Origin: Anthoceros angustus
Lineage: Eukaryota; Streptophyta; Anthocerotopsida; Anthocerotales; Anthocerotaceae
Assembly (NCBI GenBank): GCA_010909165.1
Contig: VJWM01000025.1
Coordinates: 62,001 to 126,000 of the forward strand
Direction: 5' to 3'
DNA length: 64,000 bases
The position numbers and the translations under genes are program-made. This document shows, piece after piece, positions 20,073-30,519 of the stretch. Each line of letters starts with the position of its first letter. Within the stretch, counting starts at the first letter, position 1. The notes below the pieces were generated by a model, which had not been told where the DNA came from, searched no databases, and saw nothing but the letters and a program-made list of their open reading frames with translations.

Positions 20073-20950
20073 TAAGCGGAAATCGGCTGTGAGCTATACT
20101 TGGAAGGCGTTTCTCACTGAGGTACAGAGGTTGCAAGAACGGCTGGCTATGAGCGTGAGCACAATAGGAAGTCCAAGCGCTCTTGTCGAAGAATATGACT
20201 CGGATCAAGACGTGTATGTGTTGATGATCGTGACGGCAGCTTCTAGTAAGAAGACTAGCATTGATCTGGCAGAAGGTGTTAAAGAGAAGTGGGTTGAGGA
20301 AAGAAATCAGCTCAAAATGCCCAAGTCCTTCAACAGATTTAAGATGGAGAGATGAAATTACATTAAGAGAAGGTGCCACTCAGTGCAGAACTTTTGGTTG
20401 AGAAAGCGATGGACATGCCCATGGTAAGCCTACGTGATCTGGGAATCAGGATACAACCGTTCACACAAGCAATGCAAGCTTGGATCAAGAAGGAATCTGC
20501 AGAGTTTGATGTGGTGCCTGGGCTTATCAATCTACGAGGTGATCACTTGAAGTCAGCAGCACGAGGCAAAGGTGGGATCGCTCTGGTAAAAAACCAGAGT
20601 CGAGAAGTCACAGTCAACGGCTTTGCTCCGGAATGTGTGTTGGTGGACACAGGTGCCGATCCGGTGTTGCTTAGGGCTCGGGTGCAGAAGGCACTTCAGC
20701 TATACGAAGATAAGTTAAAGCCATGCGATGTGCACATCACCACTTCTGCAGGTACCAAGGAATAGGTGATGGGAATGACTCATGAGCCGGTCCGAATAGA
20801 GTTCAAGCCAGGCACCGCAGATGCTTCTCTAATCGAGATTCATTGCTTAATATCAGATGCAAGGAATTACAATGAGTTGCTTGGTGCTGATGCCACACAT
20901 TGTCCAGCGATGTGGGTGGAAGTGAAGAGGTGCCAAAGTAGGCCGCCCAC
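20073..20950 (+). pseudogene. Gypsy-like aspartic protease, copy G2
   Basis: The linker reads SALVEEYDSDQDVYVLM, then MVSLRDLGIRIQPFTQAMQAW (frame 20373-20765) and VNGFAPECVLVDTGADPVLL, with VDTGA the catalytic motif. A stop at 20763 (GTKE then TAG) interrupts it. The next frame gives MTHEPVRIEFKPGTAD, LISDARNYNELLGADATHCPA. Apart from that stop and a break near 20350 the protease region is well preserved. Confidence 0.85.
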
Positions 20951-21134
20951 GGATGTCATGTTGGTAAGAAAACGTCTGCTGGAAGCAATGAGGTGTTCCG
21001 TAGGTATGTTGATTGCAGGATGGGAATGCAAAACGTTTTCCAAAGATGGACGTGGTCAAGGTGACAACGTGGCCACAAAGGATGTGGTGACATGGAATGC
21101 CCTGATATCTGGGTATGCAAAATGGGCGTCGTAA
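20920..21134 (+). pseudogene. Methyltransferase-like fragment fused to PPR sequence
   Basis: The open frame 20766-21134 runs from protease through a methyltransferase-like segment (VEVKRCQSRPPTDVMLV, CSVGMLIAGWECKTFSKDGRG) directly into a PPR motif ([17 protein letters not shown]) and then a stop. The last 60 bases also contain the start of the PPR gene N-terminal block (the DNA for GVVTAGTVS). The cofactor-binding half of the methyltransferase is missing. The chimera is probably a rearrangement scar, not a working gene. Confidence 0.75.
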
Positions 21135-21179
21135 CGGCTGGAACCGTGAGCATCCTCCAGGCTTCCACTTGCGATGAGA

Positions 21180-21765
21180 ATCATACACTAGCTCAAGCAA
21201 TATGTGTTGCATTAACTCATAATAGGAAGTACATGCTTTTATAAAGGCAAGGTTGTTATACCATCAAGTGGTTGTAACAACTAACCAATTAAATAAATAC
21301 TAAAAGGAACTACCTAGTGGCCTAAGGACTAAATAAATTATTAAGTCCTAGGTGCCCTAGTGAAGAGTGCCCTAAAAAGTAAGCTATTTTATCACTCCCA
21401 CTCACTATGAACTAGGGATGATTTTTCTGATCAAGAAAGGGTCAAAGAAAACTAGTCTAGCAAAAATTAGTCCATAATTAAGCTTCACTTAAAAGTATTA
21501 AGCAAAAAATTAAAGTAATTAATCACCATTAAAAAGCTCCCATTTAAAGATAACTCAGGTGAGGAGCAAGTAACCCAACATAAATTAACTAAGTTGGATT
21601 AATGCTAGTTAAATATATTTAAAGGAATTTATAAACATGAAATTTCCAGAAATAGGAAAAAATAACTGAAATAGGAAAATAACCAATATTAAAAAATAAA
21701 GGGGACAATAGGATAGGCCCTCTCTCCTTCCTGCACATGCTATTGACAGGTGCGTGCCGTGGTTC
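21180..21765. other. AT-rich interval without recognised gene
   Basis: The stretch is strongly AT-rich with stops in all frames on inspection. No recognisable repeat or motif was seen. A minus-strand frame covering part of it (21609-22307) is real only in its first third, upstream of 22120. Confidence 0.6.
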
Positions 21766-21789
21766 TGTGCACATGCGTGCATACTGTTG

Positions 21790-22030
21790 TGATGCCAGGA
21801 TTTTGACAGCTTGGCCACAAAAGAACGTGGCTCACACATACGCGGGTATGCAGCAAGGCTCGGCCAAGAGGCGCTTGGTGTGATGTGGAAAAATGGAGCA
21901 GGAGGGTCTGATTTGGGTGCACATGTTACTTTAGCTTGCCTTCTGAAGGCCTGTGCAAAAACTGGTGCTGTACAGAAGGGCAGGCAGCTCTGCACACTCA
22001 TGGATTGTGGAAACAGGGCTGCTGGATAGG
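21790..22030 (+). pseudogene. PPR triplet fragment
   Basis: The frame 21811-22029 reads ATKERGSHIRGYAA, then [23 protein letters not shown], matching the P and L motifs of the PPR genes downstream ([23 protein letters not shown]). It has no start, E or DYW parts. It is an orphan duplication of about one PLS unit. Confidence 0.8.
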
Positions 22031-22118
22031 AGAAGGGGGCAGGCTTCAGGCTTATTGGTGAGGAGGCAGGCTTCAGGCGGCCATGGATGTGTACACCAAT
22101 CCAACAAACACGATACGA

Positions 22119-22307
22119 GCATCCTCCAGGCTTCCACTTGGCATACATGTTTTTGTTGGCTACAAAACCATCAGCTTGAAGGCCATGCCCTTCGATCTCA
22201 AGATGGAGTTGCTTGCCCTCCTCCAAAGCGGGGGCACCCAAACTTGCAAATGCCTGCAGGAGGCAAGCAAATGTCACAGAATCGGGCAAAGCAACGTTTC
22301 CTGTCAC
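22119..22307 (-). pseudogene. Fragment of a different PPR gene, minus strand
   Basis: Minus frame from 22307: LPDSVTFACLLQAFASLGA, LEEGKQLHLEIEGHGLQAD and NMYAKWKPGGC. These are L and S motifs but with a sequence clearly different from the PPR1-PPR8 family. The terminal 24 bases (GAGCATCCTCCAGGCTTCCA on the plus strand) recur at 21148-21171. Confidence 0.7.
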
Positions 22308-22379
22308 ATAGCAACGTCTTCCAGTCAGCTACGTGACAAGTGTCATTTAAATCCACCTTCCTTTTTGTAGGCAGCCGAG

Positions 22380-22639
22380 TTTCAGGGTAGGTATGCTGAT
22401 CCGCCTCTCATCGTAACAGATTTTAATTAGAATCAAATGAATCTTTCTGGAATGAAGAAATTATAGACAGGTTTACTTAATACAACGGCAAAGGAAGACA
22501 TTTTCCCTTTCTGTTCTGTCCAAAACTTGGAACTAAAACGTTTGCAGCCAAGCAATGCAAAACCAGTCTGCTGACACAGTACCCAGGGGTCCTGCATAGT
22601 TTTTTTTGTTAGTCATCTTCCGACAGCAGTCCCTGAACG
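22380..22639 (+). promoter_or_regulatory. Conserved upstream block of PPR1
   Basis: The 260 bp before the PPR1 ATG match the upstream regions of the other copies (landmarks CTGATCCGCCTCTCATCGTAACAG, TCTTTCTGGAATGAAGAA, GTCATCTTCCGACAGCAGT). The block was therefore duplicated together with the genes and probably contains their promoter and 5' leader. I see no convincing TATA box at a fixed distance. Confidence 0.5.
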
Positions 22640-25531
22640 ATGGCCGCAGTATGGCAACCGGACCCGTTGTGGACCCAACGAACTGGTGTATGCACAGGAA
22701 TCCTAGCTGTAACTCCGGCTCATCTCACCTCAGGGAGTCTACCCCTGGCAAACAACCAGGCCTCCAGGTCCGGCAGTGTAAAGAGCCCAGCACTTCCACT
22801 TGCGAGAAAATGGATGGGTGGGGACAGATTTTCCAGCGATGGTCGTCGCCAGGAGCAGGAGCAGGAGCGCTTGTGGCAACAATTCTTTCTGGACCCTGCC
22901 ATGTGGTGGGATAACAGACGAGATAACAAGAGCTCCCGTTCGCCTGACTTCCGGCGTAAGGGGTCCGGCGAGGTCCTGTGGTTAAACAACGTGTTTAAGC
23001 CAGCTTGGGTTGATGAGCAGCTCGTTTCCTTGGATATGCAGATGGGTCATGGTGCCTCCTTCCAAGTCGAGCTCTCCGGATAAGCCTGAACCTGGCAGGC
23101 GTGCAGAAATGGGCGTCGTAACGGCTGGAACCGTGAGCATGTTATGTCAGCAGGGAAGCTTTCTGAGGCCGTTGGAGCTCTGGAATCTCTGGCGCAGACA
23201 GACTCTGCAATTCCTCAGTCTTTGTTTTACAGTGTGTTGAAACTGTGTACAGCTCAGAAGGATCTGGTCGTGGGCCAACGAGTTCATGGTCTCACTGTCA
23301 AACTTGGGTGCGACTCGAATGCATACTTGGGGAACCATATCTTGCGCATGTATGCATGTGGAGGTAGGCTAGAGGAGGCCATGGATGTGCTCACCAGAGT
23401 GGGCAAACCGGATGCCTTCATGTGGTCTTCCATAATCTCCGCATGCTAAGCATGGGAAACCTAATGAGGCCATACAACTGTACCATGAGATGCGTAGGTC
23501 AGGAGTGAAGGCGGATGCTCACGTCTTTGTAGCTGCCCTTCAAGCTTGTGCATTTGCCGCGACTTGGAATCTGGCAGAAAAGTGCACTGTGATGTGTTGC
23601 ACAGTGGCATTCCTCCTAACTTGTTTGTTGGCAACTGCCTGGTGGACATGTATGCAAAATGTGGCAACTGAAAGATGCACGCCAGGTTTTTGACAGCATG
23701 GCCACAAAGGATGTGGTGACATGGAATGCCCTGATTGCTGGGTATGCAGCAAGGACTCGGCCAAGAGGCGCTTGTTGTGTATGGACAAATGGAGGAGGAG
23801 GCCTGATTTTGGCTAACCATGTTACTTTTGCTTGCCTTCTGAAGGCCTGTGCAAGCACTGGTGCCTTACAGAAGGGCAGGCAGCTGCACTCACAGATTGT
23901 CAAAGAGGACTGCTGGATGACGTTGTGGTGGGCAACTGCCTGGTGGACATGTATGCAAAATGTGGTGAACTGGAAGATGCACGCCAGGTTTTTGACAGCA
24001 TGGCCACAAAGGATGTGGTGACATGGAATGCCCTGATTGCTGGGTATGCACAGCAAGGACTCGGCCAAGAGGCGCTTGTTGTATGGACAAATGGAGCAGG
24101 AGGGCCTGATTTTGGCTGACCATGTTACTTTTGCTTGCCTTCTGAAGGCTTGTGGAAGCAATGGTGCCTTACAGAAGGGCATGCAACTGCACTCACAGAT
24201 TGTCAAAAGAGGACTGCTGGATGACATACTGGTGGGCACCTGCCTTGTGGACATGTATGCAAAATGTGGTGAACTGGAAGATGCACGCCAGGTTTTTGAC
24301 AACTTGACCACAAAGAATGTGGTGACATGGAATGCCCTGATAGCTGGGTATGCTCAGCAAGGACTCGGCCAAGAGGCGCTTGTTGTATGGACAAATGGAG
24401 CAGGAGGGCCTGATTTTGGCTGACGATGTTACTTTTGCTTGCCTTCTGAAGGCCTGTGCACTGGTGCCTTACAGAAGGGCAGGCAGCTGCACTCACAGAT
24501 TGTCAAAGAGGACTGCTGGATAACGTAGTGTTGGCAACTGCCTGGTGGACATGTATGCAAAATGTGGTGAACTGGAAGATGCACGCCAGGTTTTTGACAG
24601 CTTGGCCACAAAGGATGTGGTGTCTTGGACCGCCCTGATATCTGGGTATGGTGCTTGTGATGAAGGTCACAAGGCACTCGCTTGTTTTGAGGAGATGTTA
24701 GTTGCCAGAATTCAGCCTAATGATGCAACTTTTACCTGCCTTCTAGTAGCATGCAGTCATGAGGGACTGGTGGATGAGGGTCGCAAGCACTTTGATTCCA
24801 TGGCTGAACAGCATGGCATCACGCCTACCACTGAGCATTACAATTGCATGATTGATCTTCTTGGGCGTGCAGGCCATTTAGATGAGGCAGAGAAGATGCT
24901 GTTGTCATGTGAGGGCCACAGTAATGTGGTGGGCTTGACGTCTTTGTTGAATGCCTGCAAAAGTCACGGAGATATAACGAGGGCTATCCGGTGTTTTAAA
25001 AGCATTGTTAGGCTGGACCCTCAATTGGCGCCTGCGTATGTGCTCATGGCCAACGCCTACGCAGACGCAGGTAGGTGGAGCGATGTAGACAGGATTGAAA
25101 CCGAGAGAATGTTAGCAGGAGCTAACAAGAAAGCTGCTGTTGCCACCATTGAGGTGAAGAAGCAGGTACATACATTTGCGGTGGGAGAAAGAAGAGATGA
25201 TATTGCGTTAAAGGTAGAGAGCACGAATGCCCGTCTGAAGGAGGAAGGAGGTCACGTACCTCACACAAAGTTGGTGTTGAAGCCACTGTCTGAGAAGGAA
25301 AAGGAAGATGCGCTTTGTGGGCATGCTGAGAAGCTAGCACTGGCGTTTGGTCTGTTGAACACTCCGAGTGGGACACCTCTGGTGGTAACGAAGAATCTAC
25401 GCATGTGCAGTGACTGCCACAGTTCCACGGAGATTATGTCAAGGCTTGAACAGAGAGACATTGTTGTGAGAGATGGGTACCGTGTGCATCGATTCGCAGC
25501 TGGTTGTTGCAGTTGTAAAGGCCGACCGTGA
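22640..25531 (+). pseudogene. PPR1: PLS-class PPR protein with DYW:KP-type domain, frameshifted body
   Basis: The ATG at 22640 opens MAAVWQPDPLWTQ, a Ser/Arg-rich, acid-poor leader compatible with organelle import. Then come WLNNVFKPAWVDEQLVSLDM, GVVTAGTVSMLCQQGKLSEA, four PLS units (about 23640, 23935, 24240, 24540), E motifs and a deaminase domain ending GRP at 25531. Breaks lie near 23056 (two bases lost), 23445 (AYAK reads AC-stop), 23570 and in the repeats at 23770-24520. No intron is evident. Family knowledge: PPR repeats bind organelle RNA and DYW domains edit it; the KP class is linked to U-to-C change. PPR1 has Ala where most copies have Pro in the KP motif. The frameshifts may be true decay or assembly error. 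Confidence 0.85.
24545..25531 (+). CDS. PPR1 C-terminal open frame: last PPR motifs, E1/E2 and DYW:KP deaminase
   Basis: This is the best intact editing domain in the window (328 aa). Residues 1-24 are an S motif, 25-120 the P2-L2-S2 triplet (DVVSWTALISGYG, ATFTCLLVACSHEGL, YNCMIDLLGRAGHLDEA), 121-190 E1/E2 (LLNACKSHGD, YVLMANAYADAGRWSDV). NKKAAVATIEVKKQVHTFAVGE (194 on) replaces the PG box. The zinc-deaminase signature is H260-A-E262, 25 residues, C288-x2-C291-H292; a second zinc set is H315, C322-S-C324; the end is G326-R327-P328. The chosen start is only the first Met of the open frame; the true protein begins upstream. Confidence 0.9.
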   Translation: MDMYAKCGELEDARQVFDSLATKDVVSWTALISGYGACDEGHKALACFEEMLVARIQPNDATFTCLLVACSHEGLVDEGRKHFDSMAEQHGITPTTEHYNCMIDLLGRAGHLDEAEKMLLSCEGHSNVVGLTSLLNACKSHGDITRAIRCFKSIVRLDPQLAPAYVLMANAYADAGRWSDVDRIETERMLAGANKKAAVATIEVKKQVHTFAVGERRDDIALKVESTNARLKEEGGHVPHTKLVLKPLSEKEKEDALCGHAEKLALAFGLLNTPSGTPLVVTKNLRMCSDCHSSTEIMSRLEQRDIVVRDGYRVHRFAAGCCSCKGRP

Positions 25532-25884
25532 AAATAGTAATGGAAAAGGAACCCGTGTCCATTTTCCTTTGGGGAGAACGTGCTTGATTAATACATGGAT
25601 TGCTAACGCTGATCCGCCTCTCTTCTTTACAGACACCATTGGAATCGAATGAGTCTCCTCTTTCTTCTTTCTGGAATGAAGAACCTGTTGACAGACAAAC
25701 CGTAGAAGGAAGCATGAGCCGATTGCGTCCCAAACTTGGGAACCGTAATGTGTGTCCTTCAGAGGTGAGGAATGCCGAACAAACCGCTCGCTCCTTCAGG
25801 GTGGTGTGGACTTGGTCATACACGGGGGTTGTGATCCTGCCATAGCCTTTTGTTAGAGTCATCTTCCGCAGCAGTACCTGAACG
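25532..25884 (+). promoter_or_regulatory. PPR1-PPR2 spacer
   Basis: Only 353 bp separate the PPR1 stop from the PPR2 ATG. The spacer has a short 3' part, then the conserved upstream block (CTGATCCGCCTCTCTTC at 25610, CTTTCTGGAATGAAGAA at 25667, GTCATCTTCCGCAGCAGT at 25858). Equivalent spacers lie before PPR5, PPR6, PPR7 and PPR8. It must hold both a terminator and a promoter unless the pair is co-transcribed. No clear AATAAA or TATA element stands out. Confidence 0.5.
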
Positions 25885-28533
25885 ATGGCCGCAGTTTGGC
25901 AAGCGGACCCGTTGTGGACCCAACAATTTGGTGTGTGTACAGGATTCTACGAGCTCCGCTCACCTCATCTCAGGAGTCAACCTGGCAAACAACCAGCCTC
26001 CAGGTGCAGCAGTGTAAGAGCCCAGCACTTCCACTTCCGAGAAAATGGTGGGGGGACGGTTTTCCAGCGATGGTCGTCGCCAGGAGCAGGAGCAGGAGCA
26101 GGAGCACTTGTGGCAACAATTTTTTCTGGACCCTACCATGTGGTGGGACAACAGACGAGATAAGAAGAGCTCCCGTTCGCCTCACTTCCGGCGTAAGGGG
26201 TCCGGCGAGGTTCTGTGGTTAAACAACGTGTTTAAGCCAGCTTGGGTTGATGACCAGCTCGTTTCCTTGGATATGCAGATTGGTCATGGTGCCTCTCCTT
26301 CCGAGTCGACTTCTCCGGCTAAATCTAAACTTGGGAAGCGTGCAGAAATGGGCGTCGTAACGGCTGGAACCGTGAGCATTTTATGTCAGCAGGGGAAGCT
26401 TTCTGAGGCGGTTGGAGCTCTGGAATCTCTGGCGCAGACAGACTCTGCAATTCCTCAGTCTTTGTTTTACAGTGTGTTGAAACTGTGTACAGCTCAGAAG
26501 GATCTGGTCGTGGGCCAACGAGTTCATGATCTCACTGTCAAACTTGGGTGCGACTCGAATGCATACTTGGGGAACCATATCTTGCGCATGTATGCATGTG
26601 GAGGTAGGCTAGAGGAGGCCATGGATGTGTTCACCAGGGTGGGCAAACCAGATGCCTTCATGTGGTCTTCCATAATCTCTGCATGCTAAGCATGGGAAAC
26701 CTAATGAGGCCATACAACTGTACCATGAGATGCGTAGGTCAGGAGTGAAGGCGGATGCTCACGTCTTTGTAGCTGCCCTTCAAGCTTGTGCATTTGCCTC
26801 TGACTTGGAATCTGGCAGAAAAGTGCACTGTGATGTGTTGCACAGTGGCATTCCCAGCAACTTATTTGTCGGCAACTGCCTGGTGGACATGTATGCAAAA
26901 TGTGGCAAAATGAAAGATGCACGCCAGGTTTTTGACAGCATGGCCACAAAGGATGTGGTGACATGGAATGCCCTGATATCTGGGTATGCAAAATGTGGTG
27001 AACTGGAAGATGCACAGGTTTTGACAGCATGAACACAAAGATGTGGTGACATGGAATGCCCTGATTGCTGGTATGCACAGCAAGGCTGGGACATGAGGCG
27101 CTTGTGTGTATGGACAAATGGAGCAGGAGGGCCTCATTTTGGCTGACCATGTTACTTTTGCTTGCCTTCTGAAGGCCTGTGCAAGCACTGGTGCCTTACA
27201 GAAGGGCAGGCAGCTGCACTCACAGATTGTGAAAGAGGACTGCTGGATGATGTAGTGGTGGGCACCTGCCTGGTGGACATGTATGCAAAATGTGGTGAAC
27301 TGGAAGATGCACAGGTTTTGACAGCTGGCCAAAGGATGTGGTGACATGGAATGCCCTGATTGCTGGGTATGCACAGCAAGGACTAGCCAAGAGGCGCTTG
27401 TGTATGGACAAATGGAGCAAGAGGCCTCATTTTGGCTGACCATGTTACTTTTGCTTGCCTTCTGAAGGCCTGTGCAAGCACTGGTGCCTTACAGAAGGGC
27501 AGGCAGCTGCACTCACAGATTGTGAAAGAGGACTGCTGGATAATGTGGCAACTGCCTGGTGGACATGTATGCAAAATGTGGTGAACTGGAAGATGCACGC
27601 CAGGTTTTGACAGCATGAACACAAAGGATGTGGTGACATGGAATGCCCTGATATCTGGGTATGGTACTTGTGATGATGGTCAGACAGCACTAGCTTGTTT
27701 TGAGGAGATGTTAGCAGCTGGTGTTCAGCCTGATGGCGCTACTTTACTTGCCTTCTAGTAGCATGCAGTCATGAGGACTGGTCCGAGGGTCGCAAGCACT
27801 TTGATTCCATGGCTGAACAGCATGGCATCAAACCTACTATTGAGCATTATACCTGCATGATTGATCTTCTTGGGCGTGCGGGCCACTTAGATGAGGCTAA
27901 GAACATGCTCTTGTCATGCGAGGGCCAAGTTGACATCGTGGGATTGATGTGTTTGTTGAATGCCTGCAAAAGACACGGGGATATAGAGAGGGCGATGTGG
28001 TGTTTTGAAAGCATTGTTAGGCTGGACCCTCAGCGGCATCCGTATGTGCTCATGGCCAATGCCTATGCAGATGCAGGTAGGTGGACGATGTAGACAGGAT
28101 TGAAACACAGAGAATGGTAGCAGGAGCTAACAAGAAACCTGCAGTGGCGACCATTGAGGTGAAGAAGCAGGTACATAGATTTCTGGTGGGAGAAAGGAGA
28201 TGATATTGCGTTAAGGTAGAGAGCACGAATGCCCGTCTGAAGGAGGAAGGAGGCCACATACCTCATACAAAGTTGGTGTTGAAGCCACTGTCTGAGAAGG
28301 AAAAGGAAGATGCGCTTTGTGGGCATGCTGAGAAGCTAGCCTTGGCGTTTGGTCTGTTGAACACTCCGAGTGGGACACCTCTGGTGGTAACAAAGAATCT
28401 ACGCATGTGCAGTGACTGTCACAGTTCCACGGAGATTATGTCAAGGCTTGAACAGAGAGACATTGTTGTGAGAGATGGGTACCGTGTGCATCGATTTGCA
28501 GCTGGTTGTTGCAGTTGTAAAGGTCGACCGTGA
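25885..28533 (+). pseudogene. PPR2: PLS-class PPR protein with DYW:KP domain, frameshifted body
   Basis: The ATG at 25885 gives MAAVWQADPLWTQQ. The frame shifts early but is open from 26045 to 26689 (214 aa), through WLNNVFKPAWVDDQL, GVVTAGTVSILCQQ and VGKPDAFMWSSIISAC, where the same AYAK to AC-stop break as PPR1 occurs. Three PLS units plus a half unit follow (26870-27660) with several indels. The E region (27809-28093) and the final 86 aa (28273-28533) are open, with NKKPAVATIEV, HAE, CSDCH and terminal GRP. A CAGGAG hexanucleotide run near 26080 is longer than in the other copies. Part of a head-to-tail pair with PPR1. Confidence 0.85.
28273..28533 (+). CDS. PPR2 C-terminal deaminase segment, open frame
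   Basis: The 86-aa frame covers the catalytic part of the DYW:KP domain: CGHAEKLALAFGLL, NLRMCSDCHSSTEIMSRLEQ, RDIVVRDGYRVHRFAAGCCSCKGRP split over the frame end. Both zinc-ligand sets are complete. The N-terminal third of the domain lies in another frame because of breaks near 28190-28215. Confidence 0.8.
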   Translation: MVLKPLSEKEKEDALCGHAEKLALAFGLLNTPSGTPLVVTKNLRMCSDCHSSTEIMSRLEQRDIVVRDGYRVHRFAAGCCSCKGRP

Positions 28534-29457
28534 AAATAATAATGAAGACGTAGAGTCAGTCAGTGCCGAGGTTTGTACGCGGGAGCCTTGTCCATTGTTA
28601 GTGCCCAAGTTTGTGCGCCGGGCCTTTGGGGTGACTGTGCTTTCTCCTTCACATGGACAGGAATGGCCCAGGCTGATCCGGGAAGCATGACTTCACATGC
28701 TCCGTTTCTGTCCCAAACTTGAAAACCGTGGTGTGTGTGTCCTTTTGGCCATAAAACTTCGTGTTTATCCACTTGGGTGATGCAGTCGGAATTCACCTTG
28801 CAAGCCATTGTTTTTACAAGTATCCTGGATATGGACAATGAGGCGCCGTTCTTTGCACAATGCCGAAAGGGTGGTGACGAGATTTTGATCTGTGGTAACA
28901 CAATTTTGGTCACCTATGGTTAGTTGTTGGGTCACTATTTCCACTTTTCAAAACAAAGTTTGACCATCGAAGGGGCCTCGGAGAGCATGTAGATAATGGT
29001 GTGGTCTCTTGGCCCTGAAGTTTGCTCAACGAGCCGTGGTCCTTAGCTCCTAAACCGTGCAAAGGTGCATGTAGATGGTGGTGCTATCTGCACCCTGAAG
29101 TTCGCTCAACGACCCGTGCTTGTAGCTCCCAAATTGGGCAAAGATGCCCGTGTTCGTGAACATGGACATGGTGGTGGGAATGGCTTTAGATGTTAGTAAA
29201 AGGAGTATGGGAGTCGGCAACGTTTTCGCAAGCACATGAGTCGATGACAACAAACCTCCTGCGAATTGTCTGTTGAGAGCACCACGATCAGATTTTCCTT
29301 CATTTCATTTCCTTCATTTCACAACTAATAATAATTGACAAAAAAAGTCGGAAAGTAGGCTCCGGCGTTCTGGGGTTGGTCAAGCACATTCACCTCGACA
29401 GAAAACGCAATGTCCTCCCCTGTACAAACTTGGGCACGGACTAATACTTCGTTATTT
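28534..29457. other. Intergenic region between convergent PPR2 and PPR3
   Basis: The two genes point at each other. The region contains no recognisable gene. Bases 28986-29149 are two 82-bp direct copies (landmarks CATGTAGAT, CCCTGAAGTT, GCTCAACGA). Confidence 0.6.
28986..29149 (+). repeat. 82-bp tandem repeat, two units
   Basis: Units 28986-29067 and 29068-29149 share CATGTAGAT, CCCTGAAGTT, GCTCAACGA, CCGTG and TAGCTCC in the same spacing, with about a dozen substitutions. Confidence 0.75.
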
Positions 29458-30519
29458 TCACGGTCGACCTTTACAACTGCAACAACCAACTGCGAATCGA
29501 TGCACACGGTACCCATCTCTTACAACAATGTCTCTCTGTTCAAGCCTTTACATGATCTCCGAGGAACTGTGACAAGTCACTGCACATGCGTAGGTTCTTT
29601 GTTATCACCAGAGGTGTCCCACTCGGAGTGTTCAACAGACCAAACGCCAGGGCTAGCTTCTCAGCATGCCCACAAAGCGCATCTTCCTTTTCCTTCTCAG
29701 ACAGTGGTTTCAACACCAACTTTGTGTGAGGTACGTGGCCTCCTTCCTGCTTCAACCGTACATTCGTGCTCTCTACCTTCAACGCAAGATCATCTCTCCT
29801 TTCTCCCACCGCAAATGTATGTACCTGCTTCTTCACCTCAATGGTCGCCACTGCAGGTTTCTAGTTAGCCCCTGCTGCCATTCTCTGGGTTTCAACCCTG
29901 TCTACATGGACCCACATCCTTGCATCTGCATAGGCATTGGCCATGAGCACATACGCAGGCGCCCATTGAGGGTCCAGCCTAACAATGCTTTCAAAACACC
30001 GGATAGCCCTCACTATATCCCCAAGGCTTTTGCAGGCATTCAAAAAAGACGTCAGGCCTACCACATTCCCTTGGCGCTCATAGGACAATAGCATCTTCTC
30101 TGCCTCGTCTAAATGGCCAGCACGCCCAAGAAGATCAATCATGCAATTGTAATGCTCAGTGGTCGGCCTGATGCCATGCTGTTCAGACATGGAATCAAAG
30201 TGCTTGCGACACTCATCCACCAGTCCCTCATGACTGCATGCTGCTGGAAGGCAGGTACAAGTTGCATCATTAGGCAGAATTCCGGCAACTAACATCTCCT
30301 CAAAACAAGTGAGTGCCTTGTGACCTTCATCACAAGCACCATACCCAGATATCAGGGCGGTCCAAGACACCACATCCTTTGTGGCCAAGCTCTCAAAAAC
30401 TTGGCGGGCCGCCTCCAGGTTGCCACATTTTGCATACATGTCCACCAGGCAGTTGCCTACCCTTCTGTATGGCACCAGTACTCGCGCAGGCCTTGAGAAG
30501 GCAAGTGAAAGTAACATCG

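Larger units (their letters stand above)
19163..21070 (+). mobile_element. Ty3/gypsy-like element copy G2 (plus strand), truncated and rearranged
   Basis: The copy carries gag, knuckle, protease and a short methyltransferase-like piece in plus orientation and then switches abruptly to PPR sequence at about 21060. Its first 200 bp (19163-19370) match 18350-18570 in the same orientation, so they are antisense to this copy's gag. An inversion breakpoint near 19370 is therefore implied. RT, integrase and PHD are absent. Confidence 0.75.

Noticed and set aside
21609-22100. C-terminal two thirds of the 232-aa minus ORF
   Set aside because: Only the first 60 residues are PPR-like; the rest reads antisense to a plus-strand PPR fragment and AT-rich DNA.
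23461-24311. Long minus-strand ORFs across the PPR arrays with repeated [12 protein letters not shown]
   Set aside because: They are antisense shadows of the repeated PPR DNA; their periodicity comes from the PLS units.
23640-24600. CRISPR-like spacing of repeated units
   Set aside because: The units are coding PLS triplets of about 300 bp without short unique spacers, in a plant genome.
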